DNA from: Hellea sp.
Lineage (GTDB): Bacteria; Pseudomonadota; Alphaproteobacteria; Caulobacterales; Maricaulaceae
Assembly (NCBI GenBank): GCA_020627655.1
Contig: JAHDGM010000014.1
Coordinates: 1-57,511, forward strand
Direction: 5' to 3'
Length of the DNA stretch: 57,511 nt
The notes under the pieces were generated by a model. The model was not told where the DNA came from. It made no database searches and saw only the letters and a list, made by a program, of their open reading frames with translations. The number at the start of each line of letters is the position of its first letter. Position 1 is the stretch's first letter. Position numbers and translations under genes: made by a program. This document shows, in pieces, positions 34,719 to 43,207 of this stretch.

Positions 34719-35132
34719 TCAGCCTGCAATGGCAAAGGCCAGCACGATTGATCCGGCGAGTTTAAAGGCGGCCAAGACTAAGGCTGGAGCAGTTTCATTG
34801 TTTTCAATACGTTCGGGAATACCGCGAATAATGATTTCAGTGAACCGGAATAAGAACAGTTGTAAAAACAGACTGGTTGTTCCCCAAACTGCCACATCGC
34901 GTAATCCTATTTTATGGATCATACAGGCCGCGAGCGGCAAGGCCAGGCTTATAATCAAGGCCGAAAAGGATATGGCGGCTGCCATATTACCATTTTGCAC
35001 AAGCTCTAATTCTTTATGCGGGGTCAATTTTACATAAATAACCAGCCCGGCAACATAGATTGCTGTAACAACCAAAAGGTAAAGGATCAGGGCTGGAAAC
35101 CCGGTAGCCAGACTGTTCAGCGCAGCGTCCAT
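34719..35132 (-). CDS. DUF350 membrane protein
   Basis: A 137-residue protein with four membrane helices (ALILYLLVVTAIYVAGLVIYV, AAAISFSALIISLALPLAACM, VAVWGTTSLFLQLFLFRFTE, ALVLAAFKLAGSIVLAFAIAG). This matches the DUF350/YjfL family, where the pattern NxAAAISFSG is typical. Function is unknown; homologues often lie by glutathionylspermidine-synthase-like or envelope genes. It begins the tightly spaced DUF350/protease/extensin-like set. Confidence 0.8.
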   Translation of the reverse strand: MDAALNSLATGFPALILYLLVVTAIYVAGLVIYVKLTPHKELELVQNGNMAAAISFSALIISLALPLAACMIHKIGLRDVAVWGTTSLFLQLFLFRFTEIIIRGIPERIENNETAPALVLAAFKLAGSIVLAFAIAG

Positions 35133-35176
35133 AGTGCTCTCTTTTATTTTTGTTGGCTCTCTTATAGACAGGTTTT

Positions 35177-36331
35177 TTATTTGGCCAAGCGCCGTTTTTC
35201 CATTTTTTTGATTTCAGAAGCCCGCATTTTTTCGCTTTCTGATTTCAGCTGACCACAGGCGGCCAGGATGTCTCTTCCGCGTGGCGTCCTGATGGGCGCA
35301 GCATATCCGGCTTTGTTGATTATCTGGCCGAACCGTTCAATGGTTTCCCAGTCCGAACACTCATAATCACTGCCTGGCCAGGGGTTAAACGGGATGAGAT
35401 TAACTTTGGCCGGAATGCCTTTAAGCAGGTTAATCAATTCACGGGCATGTTTTGGAGTGTCGTTAATCCCTTTGAGCATGACATATTCAAATGTGATGCG
35501 GCGCGCATTAGAAAGGCCCGGATAATTACGGCAGGCTTCCATGAGATCGGCCAGCGGGTATTTCTTGTTAATGGGCATGATTTGAGTGCGAAGGTCATCA
35601 TTGGCCGCATGGAGCGAAATAGCGAGCATAGCATTGGTGCGCTCACCCAGAGGCCCGATTTCAGGGACGACGCCGGATGTGGAAACGGTGACGCGGCGCC
35701 GGCCAATGGCCATGCCTGTATCGTCGGATAATATGTCGATGGCCTGCGCGACTTCGTCTGTATTATACAGAGGTTCGCCCATGCCCATAAAGACGATATT
35801 GGTAAGTTTCCGGTTCTCAAATGTGGTTGGCCATTCGCCCAAATCATCACGGGTCATCATGACCTGCAGCACAATTTCCTGAGCTGTCAAATTGCGGACA
35901 AGTCTCTGCGTCCCTGTATGGCAAAACTTACAGGTCAAAGTGCAGCCGACCTGAGACGAGACACACAGCGCGCCGGAACTGGATACATCTGGAATGAAGA
36001 CGCTTTCGACTTCAATACCGGGGGCCATACGAACCAGATATTTTCGTGTTCCATCAACGCTGATCTGGCGTTCGACAATTTCCGGGCGATCCAGTGTGAA
36101 GTGCTCGGCCAGTTTTGCCTTGAGGGGCTTAGCCACATTACTCATCTGGTTCCAATCCGTGACACCGAAATTATAGATCCATTGAAATATCTGCGCGGTA
36201 CGCATTTTGAGCTTTTTGGGTTCAACGCCCATATCCGCCAGATGCTGGCTGATCTGCGCGCGGGACAGTCCGGGCAATCTGATTTTGCCGGTCACGGGCT
36301 CCGGCGTATTGGATATCAGGGTTTTTGACAT
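35177..36331 (-). CDS. rlmN: 23S rRNA (adenine2503-C2) methyltransferase RlmN
   Basis: A radical SAM enzyme that methylates A2503 of 23S rRNA and A37 of some tRNAs. From the ATG at 36331 ([12 protein letters not shown]) it has 384 residues. The [4Fe-4S] motif is Cys130-Cys134-Cys137 ([12 protein letters not shown]). [33 protein letters not shown] and the C-terminal catalytic Cys in [10 protein letters not shown] are present. An upstream in-frame ATG (36367) is less likely. Cytoplasmic. Confidence 0.96.
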   Translation of the reverse strand: MSKTLISNTPEPVTGKIRLPGLSRAQISQHLADMGVEPKKLKMRTAQIFQWIYNFGVTDWNQMSNVAKPLKAKLAEHFTLDRPEIVERQISVDGTRKYLVRMAPGIEVESVFIPDVSSSGALCVSSQVGCTLTCKFCHTGTQRLVRNLTAQEIVLQVMMTRDDLGEWPTTFENRKLTNIVFMGMGEPLYNTDEVAQAIDILSDDTGMAIGRRRVTVSTSGVVPEIGPLGERTNAMLAISLHAANDDLRTQIMPINKKYPLADLMEACRNYPGLSNARRITFEYVMLKGINDTPKHARELINLLKGIPAKVNLIPFNPWPGSDYECSDWETIERFGQIINKAGYAAPIRTPRGRDILAACGQLKSESEKMRASEIKKMEKRRLAK

Positions 36332-36371
36332 GGCGCGGCCCATATCATGGGCTGGCACTATTGCCAATGGT

Positions 36372-36818
36372 TTAGGCAGTATGGCTTTGTAGCAATTGAG
36401 TAAGCGCGGGACTTTCAGTGCCTATATCGGCGAGCGTATAATCTGAAAGCACATCATAAAAGGCGCTTTGCGCACGGGCCAATGCTCCGGTCAGGCCGCA
36501 AGCTGACCGCAGCTTACACTGGCCGCCGTCTTTACGCATACAGTCAACCAATGGCGTGCCGGCCATATGTTCGGCCTCCCTGACAATATGTCCAATATTG
36601 ATCTGATCTTGAGGCAGGGCCAGCGAAAGTCCGCCCGATCTTCCCCGTTCGGATGTGATATAACCTTGACGGGTTAGCCACTGCGCTGCCTTGGCCACAT
36701 GATGAAAAGAAATGTCATAGGCTTTCGCAATATTAGCGGCCGTGGACTTTTGACCCTTATGGGCTGCCAGATACATTAATATCCGCAAAGAATAATCCGA
36801 AAACGTTGTGAGGTTCAT
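36372..36818 (-). CDS. nsrR: Nitric-oxide-sensing Rrf2 repressor NsrR
   Basis: A 148-residue Rrf2-family regulator. The start [20 protein letters not shown] at 36818 is the canonical NsrR opening; the frame remains open far upstream but that part is meaningless. Winged [39 protein letters not shown]. Three Cys ligands for an Fe-S cluster lie at 93, 101 and 107 ([16 protein letters not shown]), with the NsrR-like end YTLADIG. NO destroys the cluster and relieves repression. It diverges from a small membrane gene and a globin gene with a candidate operator between. Confidence 0.92.
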   Translation of the reverse strand: MNLTTFSDYSLRILMYLAAHKGQKSTAANIAKAYDISFHHVAKAAQWLTRQGYITSERGRSGGLSLALPQDQINIGHIVREAEHMAGTPLVDCMRKDGGQCKLRSACGLTGALARAQSAFYDVLSDYTLADIGTESPALTQLLQSHTA

Positions 36819-36863
36819 CTCTTTCCCTGTGTCAGCCTGACGCTTGACCCTTGTGTAATAGAG

Positions 36864-36880
36864 TTGTATTAAATACGCAA
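36864..36880. promoter_or_regulatory. Candidate NsrR operator
   Basis: TTGTATTAAATACGCAA contains the perfect inverted repeat GTATT-A-AATAC and fits my recollection of the NsrR consensus (ATGyATTTmAAATrCAT) at about 12 of 17 positions. It lies between nsrR and the small membrane gene, 26 bp upstream of the latter. Confidence 0.45.
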
Positions 36881-36906
36881 ATAAAATGTGTAATTTAGAG
36901 ATTTTC

Positions 36907-37074
36907 ATGCCGATCTTAAGAGCTTTTGCCAAATTGTTCCTCTTGCCCGGAACCATTGTGATCAATGCTCTGGATGTCTCGGTAGAGGATGACGGCGGCG
37001 TGTTACGGTCATTTGTGAACATGATTTTCTGGGGTATTTTGGCTGTGGTGATTATGTTGCCATTTGTGTTTTGA
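36907..37074 (+). CDS. Small membrane protein upstream of globin gene
   Basis: A 55-residue protein (MPILRAFAKLFLLPGTIVIN onward) with one or two hydrophobic segments, the second being FVNMIFWGILAVVIMLPFVF, split by an acidic turn (DVSVEDDGG). It starts from an ATG at 36907; an alternative at 36886 overlaps the promoter. Its stop lies 2 bp before the globin ATG, so the two are almost certainly co-translated. I know no named family; a membrane partner for NO handling is inferred from position. Confidence 0.6.
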   Translation: MPILRAFAKLFLLPGTIVINALDVSVEDDGGVLRSFVNMIFWGILAVVIMLPFVF

Positions 37075-37076
37075 GT

Positions 37077-37508
37077 ATGACGGCTCAAATTACAGAGGCT
37101 GACATCAACAAGGTCGTGCGCGCCTTTTATGCTGACGTGCGCAGGGACGATCTATTAGGGCCGGTCTTTGCAACGAAAATTCATGATGAAGATTGGGAAA
37201 GCCATATGCTGCATATTGCAGATTTCTGGTCTTCCATATTTCTAAAGACGGGCCGCTATAACGGCAATCCTATGCAGAAACACGCATCACTTAGCCAGAT
37301 TACGCCGGAACATTTCCGTCGATGGCTTTCACTGTTTGCCCAGACTCTGAATGATACGGTAACACCAGAACAGGCCTCCAAATTTTACGCCATGGCCGAA
37401 CGAATTGGCAGTAGCCTTCAAATGGGCCTAGCCTTTCAATATGAAAAAGCGGGCGTCAAGGACCACCCATTTACAGACTTTGGCCTCCGCCGCTCCAAAC
37501 TCGGTTGA
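37077..37508 (+). CDS. Group III truncated hemoglobin
   Basis: A 143-residue globin of the group III truncated type. From the ATG at 37077 it reads TEADINKVVRAFYADVRRDDLLGPVF, FWSSIFLKTGRYNGNPMQKHASL and ITPEHFRRWLSLFAQTLND, all typical of that group; the His in the QKHASL region and the one in PEHF are candidates for the proximal haem ligand. Cytoplasmic. Beside nsrR, NO detoxification or sensing is the likely job. Confidence 0.92.
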   Translation: MTAQITEADINKVVRAFYADVRRDDLLGPVFATKIHDEDWESHMLHIADFWSSIFLKTGRYNGNPMQKHASLSQITPEHFRRWLSLFAQTLNDTVTPEQASKFYAMAERIGSSLQMGLAFQYEKAGVKDHPFTDFGLRRSKLG

Positions 37509-37624
37509 TTGTGAATTTCGTGCAAGCTGACTTGGGTTTTTAGTTTTAAGTTCTAATTCAACGTCGATCCCCATAGCGGACTTTGGAAAGTAATGTTGAA
37601 ATCAGTCGATGACGTTCCTAATTA

Positions 37625-38314
37625 ATGAGCATGGCCAAAAATGTATTACTTTTAAAAGCATCCAAAGATGTATGCGGCAGTGAAACCAATTTGATTAAAA
37701 ATCACTGCGAACTCTTAGGAATGAAAGTTTATGAAAGTAGCATTGGGTCATATGCCGAGCTGCAAAATTCATTTGAAGACTACCATAAAAAGAACCTAAA
37801 TTTCGATTACATATACCTATGCACTCATGGAAACACGGAGTGTTTCCTCGCAGATATGTCAGGGACAAAAGAATATATAAAATGGGCAGATTTCTCTTCT
37901 GAACTATGCGTTCATGGTTTGCTCTCAAATTCAGGAATCGTACTCTTAGCATGTTGCAAAGGGGGATTTTCAAAAGTTGCATATGACATCTTCGCATGCT
38001 GCAATACCGTGAATTATATATGCGGGATAAAATGGTCCATAGCGCCATGGGACATTACCACGGGATTTGTGGTCTTCATTCACAACATGGAGACCAAACG
38101 AGCCGAGCCTAGATATGCGGCGTTAAAAGCCTCTCAAGCCACGGATTATACCTTTCACTGTTATGACCGCGATGAGATTGAAACTAACCCGGCTTATTAT
38201 CAAAGAGCAGCTCAATTGTTTTCTGATCTAGGATGGATTGATGACAGTGGAGAATGGGTTGAGACTGATCCCAATGTCAACAAGTTTGCAGACAAAGAAG
38301 TACTGGGGTTGTAG
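37625..38314 (+). CDS. Stand-alone caspase/CHAT-like protein
   Basis: A 229-residue protein that I read as a CHAT/caspase-fold cysteine peptidase. A Rossmann-like start (KNVLLLKAS) is followed by strand DYIYLCTHGN with the catalytic-type His68-Gly69, then SNSGIVLLACCKGG, which matches the L-x-A-C strand of CHAT proteins with Cys110 (Cys111 adjacent). The rest (YICGIKWSIAPWDITTGFVVFIHNME) fits the strand and helix after the Cys. No signal or other domain is present. Start 37625 or 37631. Codon use is more AT-rich than the neighbours (many AAA, TTT, ATA), hinting at transfer. No partner gene adjoins; globin lies before, IalB after on the other strand. Confidence 0.6.
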   Translation: MSMAKNVLLLKASKDVCGSETNLIKNHCELLGMKVYESSIGSYAELQNSFEDYHKKNLNFDYIYLCTHGNTECFLADMSGTKEYIKWADFSSELCVHGLLSNSGIVLLACCKGGFSKVAYDIFACCNTVNYICGIKWSIAPWDITTGFVVFIHNMETKRAEPRYAALKASQATDYTFHCYDRDEIETNPAYYQRAAQLFSDLGWIDDSGEWVETDPNVNKFADKEVLGL

Positions 38315-38356
38315 TATCCTAATGTCCGCACTGCCCCCTAAGCGCCAATCCTAGCT

Positions 38357-38857
38357 TTATGAACAGCTTTGTTTGGCCTTTTTAAGGGCGGCCGTTATGC
38401 CTTTTAGTGAGAAGCTATAATTCACTTTTGTACCGCGGCCTGAAACAGCATTAATTTTCATGGTGGAACCAGCGCGCATTTTCTTCAGTAAACTCTGTTC
38501 ATCGCCATTATCATCGATAAAGGCTTCGTTTTGCGAAGTGTACATGGAGAATTTTGAGTTCCCAACCTGTATTTCTGGTGGGTTTTCAGATCTTAAAGAA
38601 AAGTCAGCCATAAAGCTGGGCTGCTCACTGGCAGCGCCAGATCGCCAGTTGGCGACCAGAAAATAAATGTCGCCATGGCGGACTGAAGAAGGGGATTTCG
38701 TTTTGGCTTTGGATAGCACGTAACAAATGCGGTCGCCCCCGTCCTGACGGGTATAAACGCTCCAATCTCCGTAACTGCCTTGTAATTTGGGGCTAGCCAT
38801 GGCGGTTTGGGGCAGGGCCAGCACAGATAATATCAATAGGCTTTTTAAGATATGCAT
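38357..38857 (-). CDS. Invasion-associated locus B (IalB) family protein
   Basis: A 166-residue periplasmic protein with a signal peptide ending TAMASP. It has the family's opening YGDWSVYTRQDGGDRICYVLSKA, the middle VANWRSGAASEQPSFMADFSL, and an ending with a conserved Cys. IalB proteins occur widely in alphaproteobacteria and need not relate to invasion in a free-living species; the biochemical role is unknown. AGAGGA precedes the ATG. A CtrA-type box lies 38 bp upstream. Confidence 0.85.
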   Translation of the reverse strand: MHILKSLLILSVLALPQTAMASPKLQGSYGDWSVYTRQDGGDRICYVLSKAKTKSPSSVRHGDIYFLVANWRSGAASEQPSFMADFSLRSENPPEIQVGNSKFSMYTSQNEAFIDDNGDEQSLLKKMRAGSTMKINAVSGRGTKVNYSFSLKGITAALKKAKQSCS

Positions 38858-38894
38858 GAGATCCTCTTTTCACCCTTATAGCGCCTGAACAATG

Positions 38895-38909
38895 TTAAGG
38901 AGGGGTTAA
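38895..38909. promoter_or_regulatory. CtrA-type box between IalB and PilZ genes
   Basis: TTAAGGAGGGGTTAA is an exact TTAA-N7-TTAA match in a 135-bp divergent intergenic region, 38 bp from the IalB gene and 84 bp from the PilZ gene. Confidence 0.5.
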
Positions 38910-38992
38910 AATACATAGAGATCACAGTCAAATTGGCTCGATAATTGCAGGAAAAACCTTGCGAAAGAATTTGATCTCAAATGGAGACACAT

Positions 38993-39253
38993 ATGCCTAT
39001 TAATACGGCAAGAGAAGAGCGCCGGGCACGTCCGCGTACGCGCGCCTTTAAGCAGTCCAAGATTATCTTTAACGATGGGAAGTCCATATATGATGCTGTA
39101 TTGCGAAATGTAACGGCTTACGGGGCAACTTTAACCGTTGCGAGGCCGGAATTATTGCCACTGGATTTCAATCTGATGATCGTGAATGAAAATTTCACTG
39201 TGCCCTGCAGCGTACGTTGGCGGCGGGCCGATACTGTTGGCGTCGTATTTTAG
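38993..39253 (+). CDS. Single-domain PilZ protein
   Basis: An 86-residue PilZ domain. The N-terminal ERRARPRTRAF carries the RxxxR-like cyclic-di-GMP motif, and VRNVTAYGATL-like RNVTAYGATLTV stands at the D/NxSxxG position, here N-x-T-x-x-G, a mild deviation. The end CSVRWRRADTVGVVF is typical. The start at 38993 has GGAG 8 nt upstream; an earlier ATG at 38981 overlaps that site. A cyclic-di-GMP receptor role, possibly in motility or polar development, is inferred from family. Confidence 0.85.
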   Translation: MPINTAREERRARPRTRAFKQSKIIFNDGKSIYDAVLRNVTAYGATLTVARPELLPLDFNLMIVNENFTVPCSVRWRRADTVGVVF

Positions 39254-39255
39254 GC

Positions 39256-39594
39256 CTAAATTTCTTCTAAAATACTGGTGCCTTTGGAAAAATCGCCACA
39301 GGTCCATTTCCAGCGTTCATGAAGGCGGATTTTACCGTCTTCAAGCACTTCCGGGCGCGAGCGGCATTTCCCGGTCATAAGATAGCCCTCATGGGTTATG
39401 TGGTGATAGCGCATATTAATATTGCCATTTTCATCGACCAGGCCGATCAAGTGACCATATTCTATCTCTCCTCCGGAATATTTACCGGTTAAAAGATCGC
39501 CCTTTTGTTTATACTGAAAGATTGTTTCTGAACTGGTCTGACTGCGCCCTTTTGTGCTGACCGGACGAAACAGACGTCCATCATACCAGATCAT
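39256..39594 (-). CDS. Conserved hypothetical protein
   Basis: A 112-residue soluble protein with a repeated beta-strand pattern: MIWYDGRLFRPVS, ETIFQYKQKGDLLTGKYSGGEIEYGHLIGLVDENG, MRYHHITHEGYLMTGKCRSRPEVL, GKIRLHERWKWTCGD. It resembles a widespread small family sometimes mislabelled N-acetylglutamate synthase; function is unknown. Its ATG overlaps the rmuC stop (ATGA at 39591-39594), so it is translationally coupled to rmuC. Confidence 0.75.
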   Translation of the reverse strand: MIWYDGRLFRPVSTKGRSQTSSETIFQYKQKGDLLTGKYSGGEIEYGHLIGLVDENGNINMRYHHITHEGYLMTGKCRSRPEVLEDGKIRLHERWKWTCGDFSKGTSILEEI

Positions 39595-40727
39595 GAGCCC
39601 GCCTTTCTTTCCGGTTTTCTGAAATCTGTAATATTCGTGGTGGGTGCCTGTTCGATATTGTCTTCCAGAGCGTCAATTTTATCCGCTCGTTTGGTAATCT
39701 TATCTGTGGAAATACGGATCTTACGGATATCTTCTGAAGATTGATTAAAGTGCTGCTGCAGTTTAGCGACCCGGTCATCCAGCAGGCTGACATCTTTGGC
39801 CATAAGTCCCACTTCTTTTTGAATGATATGGGCTTGCTCACGCATGGCGGCATCTTTCATGACGGCGCGCATGGTATGAAGCGTGGCCATGAATGTGGTA
39901 GGCGACACGATCATAACTTTCCTTTTAAAGCCGTCTTCAATGACTTTCGGGAAATTTGTGTGCAGCTCAGCATAAACCGCTTCGGATGGCAGGAACATCA
40001 TAGCTACATCATGGGTCTCACCGAAAATAAGGTAGCGATCCGCAATGTCTTTAATGTGTTTCTGGACGTCACGGGCGAAATCGCGCTGGGCGGCAACTTC
40101 GTCCAGTGTATTTTCGGCGTCAGTGAGGCGTCGCCAGCTCTCCAAAGGAAATTTGGAGTCGATGGCCACATCTCCTTGATCACCGGGCATGTGGATCAGC
40201 GCGTCAACGCGCTTCTGATTAGATAAAGTTGCCTGAAATGTGTAAGATTTAGGGGGCAGGTAATCTGTAATCAAATCCTGCATTTGCTTTTCGCCAAAGG
40301 CGCCGCGCGCCTGTTTATTGGATAGCAGGCTTTGCAGGCCCGAAACTTCGCCGGATAAAGTCTCTATGTTTTTCTGGGCGCGATCGATCAAAGCCAAGCG
40401 TTCATGCAGGGCTTTGAGGTTTTGAGAATTCCGCTCCTGGGTATCGACAATGCTTTTACCGACCCGTTCTGAAACCGAATCAAGACGTTGATCGAGGCTT
40501 TCGCGCATTTTGGTCTCGCGGTGGGCTGCATCTTCAGCAAATTGTGACAGACGGCCTTGAAGTTCGGTTTGTTGGCGGTTCATATCCTGTAAATGCCCTT
40601 GCAGGAGCCGAGCGGAACGCCGCGTTGCAAGTAGCGTTAATAACACTGTTAGTAAGACCAATGTGATTAGACCTATAATTTCCATTAAGGTCAGGGTTAT
40701 TTCGCCATAGGTGAATATCGGTTCCAT
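39591..40727 (-). CDS. rmuC: DNA recombination protein RmuC
   Basis: A 378-residue protein with an N-terminal membrane helix (IIGLITLVLLTVLLTLLAT), a long coiled coil (residues of about 35-130) and the RmuC nuclease-like domain: LLSNKQARGAFGEKQMQDLITDYLPP, VDALIHMPGDQGDVAIDSKFPLESW, MFLPSEAVYAELHTNFP and VIVSPTTFMATLHTMRAVMKD. RmuC limits recombination at inverted repeats and is recently tied to defence in some bacteria. Cytoplasmic face of the membrane. Confidence 0.93.
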   Translation of the reverse strand: MEPIFTYGEITLTLMEIIGLITLVLLTVLLTLLATRRSARLLQGHLQDMNRQQTELQGRLSQFAEDAAHRETKMRESLDQRLDSVSERVGKSIVDTQERNSQNLKALHERLALIDRAQKNIETLSGEVSGLQSLLSNKQARGAFGEKQMQDLITDYLPPKSYTFQATLSNQKRVDALIHMPGDQGDVAIDSKFPLESWRRLTDAENTLDEVAAQRDFARDVQKHIKDIADRYLIFGETHDVAMMFLPSEAVYAELHTNFPKVIEDGFKRKVMIVSPTTFMATLHTMRAVMKDAAMREQAHIIQKEVGLMAKDVSLLDDRVAKLQQHFNQSSEDIRKIRISTDKITKRADKIDALEDNIEQAPTTNITDFRKPERKAGS

Positions 40728-40857
40728 GGCTGCACAGTCTCACAGTTTTCAAGGATTCGCAATTCAGCATCTACACGTATAAGTGAGTTGCAATTTGTGT
40801 GTTTCGGATTAGCTTCACTGGCAGATAATATCTTTTCAAAATCCAAGGGAGATTTCG

Positions 40858-41721
40858 TTGAAAAAATCATATGTTTTATCATTGGTTGTTGCTCTGACAG
40901 GTCTGACAGCCTGTAATAATAACGCAGCTGAAACTACAAATAAGATTGTTGAGGCCGAAGTTCAGACTCCGGCTAGCCTTGCGGATGTGTTAGCTCATAG
41001 TCGCCGCGATGAAGAGCGCGCTCGCGACAAGTTCCGGAACCCGAAAGAGACTTTGGAGTTTTTTGAAGTGGGCCCGAATAAGACTGTCGCTGAGGTTTGG
41101 CCGGGTTGGTACACTAATATATTGGCGCCATATCTGAATGAAAACGGCGGAACCTATGTGGCTGTTATGTATCCGGATAGTTTTGGCGAAAGAGCCATAG
41201 AGCGCGTTAATGCGTTTAAGGATAAATACAGCGATGCTGAGACTTACGGTATAATTGAATATGGCGTGTTTGGTGGCAAAGACCACGGAGCGATCATGCC
41301 GGCCGAAAGTGCTGATGTTGTTCTGACATTCCGCAATGTCCATAACTGGATGGGGAGCGGCTATGCGGATCAGGCGTTTGCGGAATTTTACGCCGCTTTA
41401 AAACCTGGCGGTATATTAGGCGTTGTAGAACACCGCCTGCCTGAAACGTCTTTGCAAGACCCACGCGGCGCGACCGGTTATGTTCAGGAAAGTTATATGA
41501 AAGATCTTGCGGCTAACGCCGGATTTGAATTTGTGGGCAGCAGTGAAATTAACGCAAATCCAAAAGATACGGCGGATCACCCTTATGGTGTCTGGACTTT
41601 GCCCCCGTCCTCTCGAACGCCGGAAGAGGGCTCAGCAGAGGCTACGGATTTCAACGCCGAAGCCTATAAAAATATCGGCGAAAGTGACCGGGCGACTTTG
41701 AAATTTAGAAAGCCGTTATAA
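40858..41721 (+). CDS. Lipoprotein with methyltransferase-like domain
   Basis: A 287-residue exported protein of the predicted-methyltransferase family COG4798. The start is a TTG at 40858 after AAGGGAG, and the signal ends LTGLTAC (Cys19). The domain has a class I methyltransferase layout (AEVWPGWYTNILAPYLNENGGTYVAVMYP, ADVVLTFRNVHNWM, LKPGGILGVVEHR), but the glycine-rich SAM loop is degenerate (VWPGWY in place of GxGxG). A SAM-dependent enzyme outside the cytoplasm is biologically odd, so a different function is possible. The family is common in marine alphaproteobacteria. Confidence 0.8.
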   Translation: MKKSYVLSLVVALTGLTACNNNAAETTNKIVEAEVQTPASLADVLAHSRRDEERARDKFRNPKETLEFFEVGPNKTVAEVWPGWYTNILAPYLNENGGTYVAVMYPDSFGERAIERVNAFKDKYSDAETYGIIEYGVFGGKDHGAIMPAESADVVLTFRNVHNWMGSGYADQAFAEFYAALKPGGILGVVEHRLPETSLQDPRGATGYVQESYMKDLAANAGFEFVGSSEINANPKDTADHPYGVWTLPPSSRTPEEGSAEATDFNAEAYKNIGESDRATLKFRKPL

Positions 41722-41808
41722 AACGAAATTACCCATCAATGATTTTACTGGAAATGACTACAGGTTTTCCCGTATAGGAAGACCAAAGGAATTTTGAAAG
41801 GAAACCCT

Positions 41809-42102
41809 ATGACAAATGCAGATATTATTGCAAAAATGAATGAGGCCCTCTCCAAGGCTGGCGGTTTGGACAAATCGGTAAAGTTTGACTTTGGTGATGA
41901 TGGCCAAATTCTAGCTTCCGGAACTGAAGCCAGTGAGTCAAATGATGACGCGGATTGCACGATCTCTGTTACTAAAGACGATTTCGTTGCACTTGCGGCT
42001 GGAGAGCTGGATCCAATGATGGCGTTTATGTCTGGCAAGTTGAAAGTCGCTGGAGACATGTCTGTTGCTATGGGGCTGCAAAGCCTTTTCAGCTCAATGT
42101 AA
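41809..42102 (+). CDS. SCP2 sterol-binding-like protein
   Basis: A 97-residue single SCP2 domain. The start MTNADIIAKMNEALSKAGGLDKSV at 41809 has AAAGGA upstream; the end ELDPMMAFMSGKLKVAGDMSVAMGLQSLF is the family's most conserved part. It binds lipids or fatty acyl groups in a hydrophobic pocket; the bacterial role is vague. Followed by a terminator. Confidence 0.92.
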   Translation: MTNADIIAKMNEALSKAGGLDKSVKFDFGDDGQILASGTEASESNDDADCTISVTKDDFVALAAGELDPMMAFMSGKLKVAGDMSVAMGLQSLFSSM

Positions 42103-42120
42103 ACTGACATATTGTTTTGC

Positions 42121-42149
42121 AAAGGGGCCATTAAGGCCCCTTTATTTTT
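42121..42149 (+). terminator. Intrinsic terminator after the SCP2 gene
   Basis: AAAGGGGCC (42121-42129), loop ATTAA, GGCCCCTTT (42135-42143), then ATTTTT. Confidence 0.85.
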
Positions 42150-42169
42150 GGGAAACTGGGTTGATATAA

Positions 42170-43135
42170 TTGGTGCGGCGCAAGACATATGAAACTGCGG
42201 AAACTGTGCGTCCTATGGGCGAAGCGCTGCCATCTGTCATTCAGAAACAAGCCCGGTTTTACTATGTGGACCATGAGGGCGTACGCCTGCGGGTTATGCT
42301 GGCACAAAGCCCTTTAAAAGACCCGCGCGGCTCCATTATTTTTTGCCCGGGCCGAACAGAATTTATCGAGAAATATTTTGAAACTGTTGAAGATTTTCTC
42401 GGACGCGGTTTTACAGTTTTAATGATTGATCCCCGTGGTCAGGGTCTGTCTGATCGGTTATTGGAGGACCGGCTTAAAAGCTATGTCGGAGATTTTCAGG
42501 ATTACGCAGAAGACCTTGCTTTTGCGGCGGATAGTTTCTCTGAGGACCTGCCTAAACCTCATATTGTTATGGGGCATTCCATGGGAGGCTGTGTCGCTCT
42601 GATGTCAATTATCAGCGGGGCTTTAAATCCTTCGGCCGTTATATGCAGCGCGCCAATGCTGGGTTTATATGATATTGAAACACGCCTTACCGAATGGTTT
42701 ATCCGTATTTTTGCAGTGATGGGATTTGCAAAACGGAACCTGCCTTTTCAAAAGCAGGATGGTGGTTTTCCTGTACCGTTTGAAGGCAATAAGTTGACAT
42801 CGGATAAAGTCAGATTTGAAAAATGGGCGAAATATTTTGCGACGACGCCCCAGCTTCGTGTCGCAGGGCCAACATTTGCGTGGATCGAGCAGGCTATGCG
42901 GGCCATGCGCTATGTCAATCGTAATGCGTCGCAGTTAAAAATACCTGGATTGATTGTGGCTGCTGGCGGCGATCCGATAGTGGACCCGGCTTCAAACCGG
43001 GATTTCGCCGCGGCGGCAGGCATAAATTTTAAAGTCGTGCCCGGAGCTCTGCATGAAGTCTTTCTGGAGCGTGATGAGTTTCGCGATCAGTTCTTTGATG
43101 CTTTTGATGATTTCCTCGAACAGGAAGGGCTATAA
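42170..43135 (+). CDS. Alpha/beta hydrolase, lysophospholipase (PldB-like)
   Basis: A hydrolase of about 320 residues of the serine aminopeptidase/monoglyceride lipase group. The strand-turn motif MIDPRGQGLSDR, nucleophile elbow GHSMGG (Ser about 134), the acid in AAGGDPIVDPASN and the His in VPGALHEVFLERD make a complete triad. No signal peptide. The start could be TTG 42170, GTG 42173 or ATG 42215; none has a strong ribosome site. Confidence 0.9.
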   Translation: MVRRKTYETAETVRPMGEALPSVIQKQARFYYVDHEGVRLRVMLAQSPLKDPRGSIIFCPGRTEFIEKYFETVEDFLGRGFTVLMIDPRGQGLSDRLLEDRLKSYVGDFQDYAEDLAFAADSFSEDLPKPHIVMGHSMGGCVALMSIISGALNPSAVICSAPMLGLYDIETRLTEWFIRIFAVMGFAKRNLPFQKQDGGFPVPFEGNKLTSDKVRFEKWAKYFATTPQLRVAGPTFAWIEQAMRAMRYVNRNASQLKIPGLIVAAGGDPIVDPASNRDFAAAAGINFKVVPGALHEVFLERDEFRDQFFDAFDDFLEQEGL

Positions 43136-43207
43136 GTCCGAGGACTAACGTGACTTTCGTCACATATAGGACTTGAAAATTTGTTATGTTGCGTCACGGA
43201 GCGTAAT

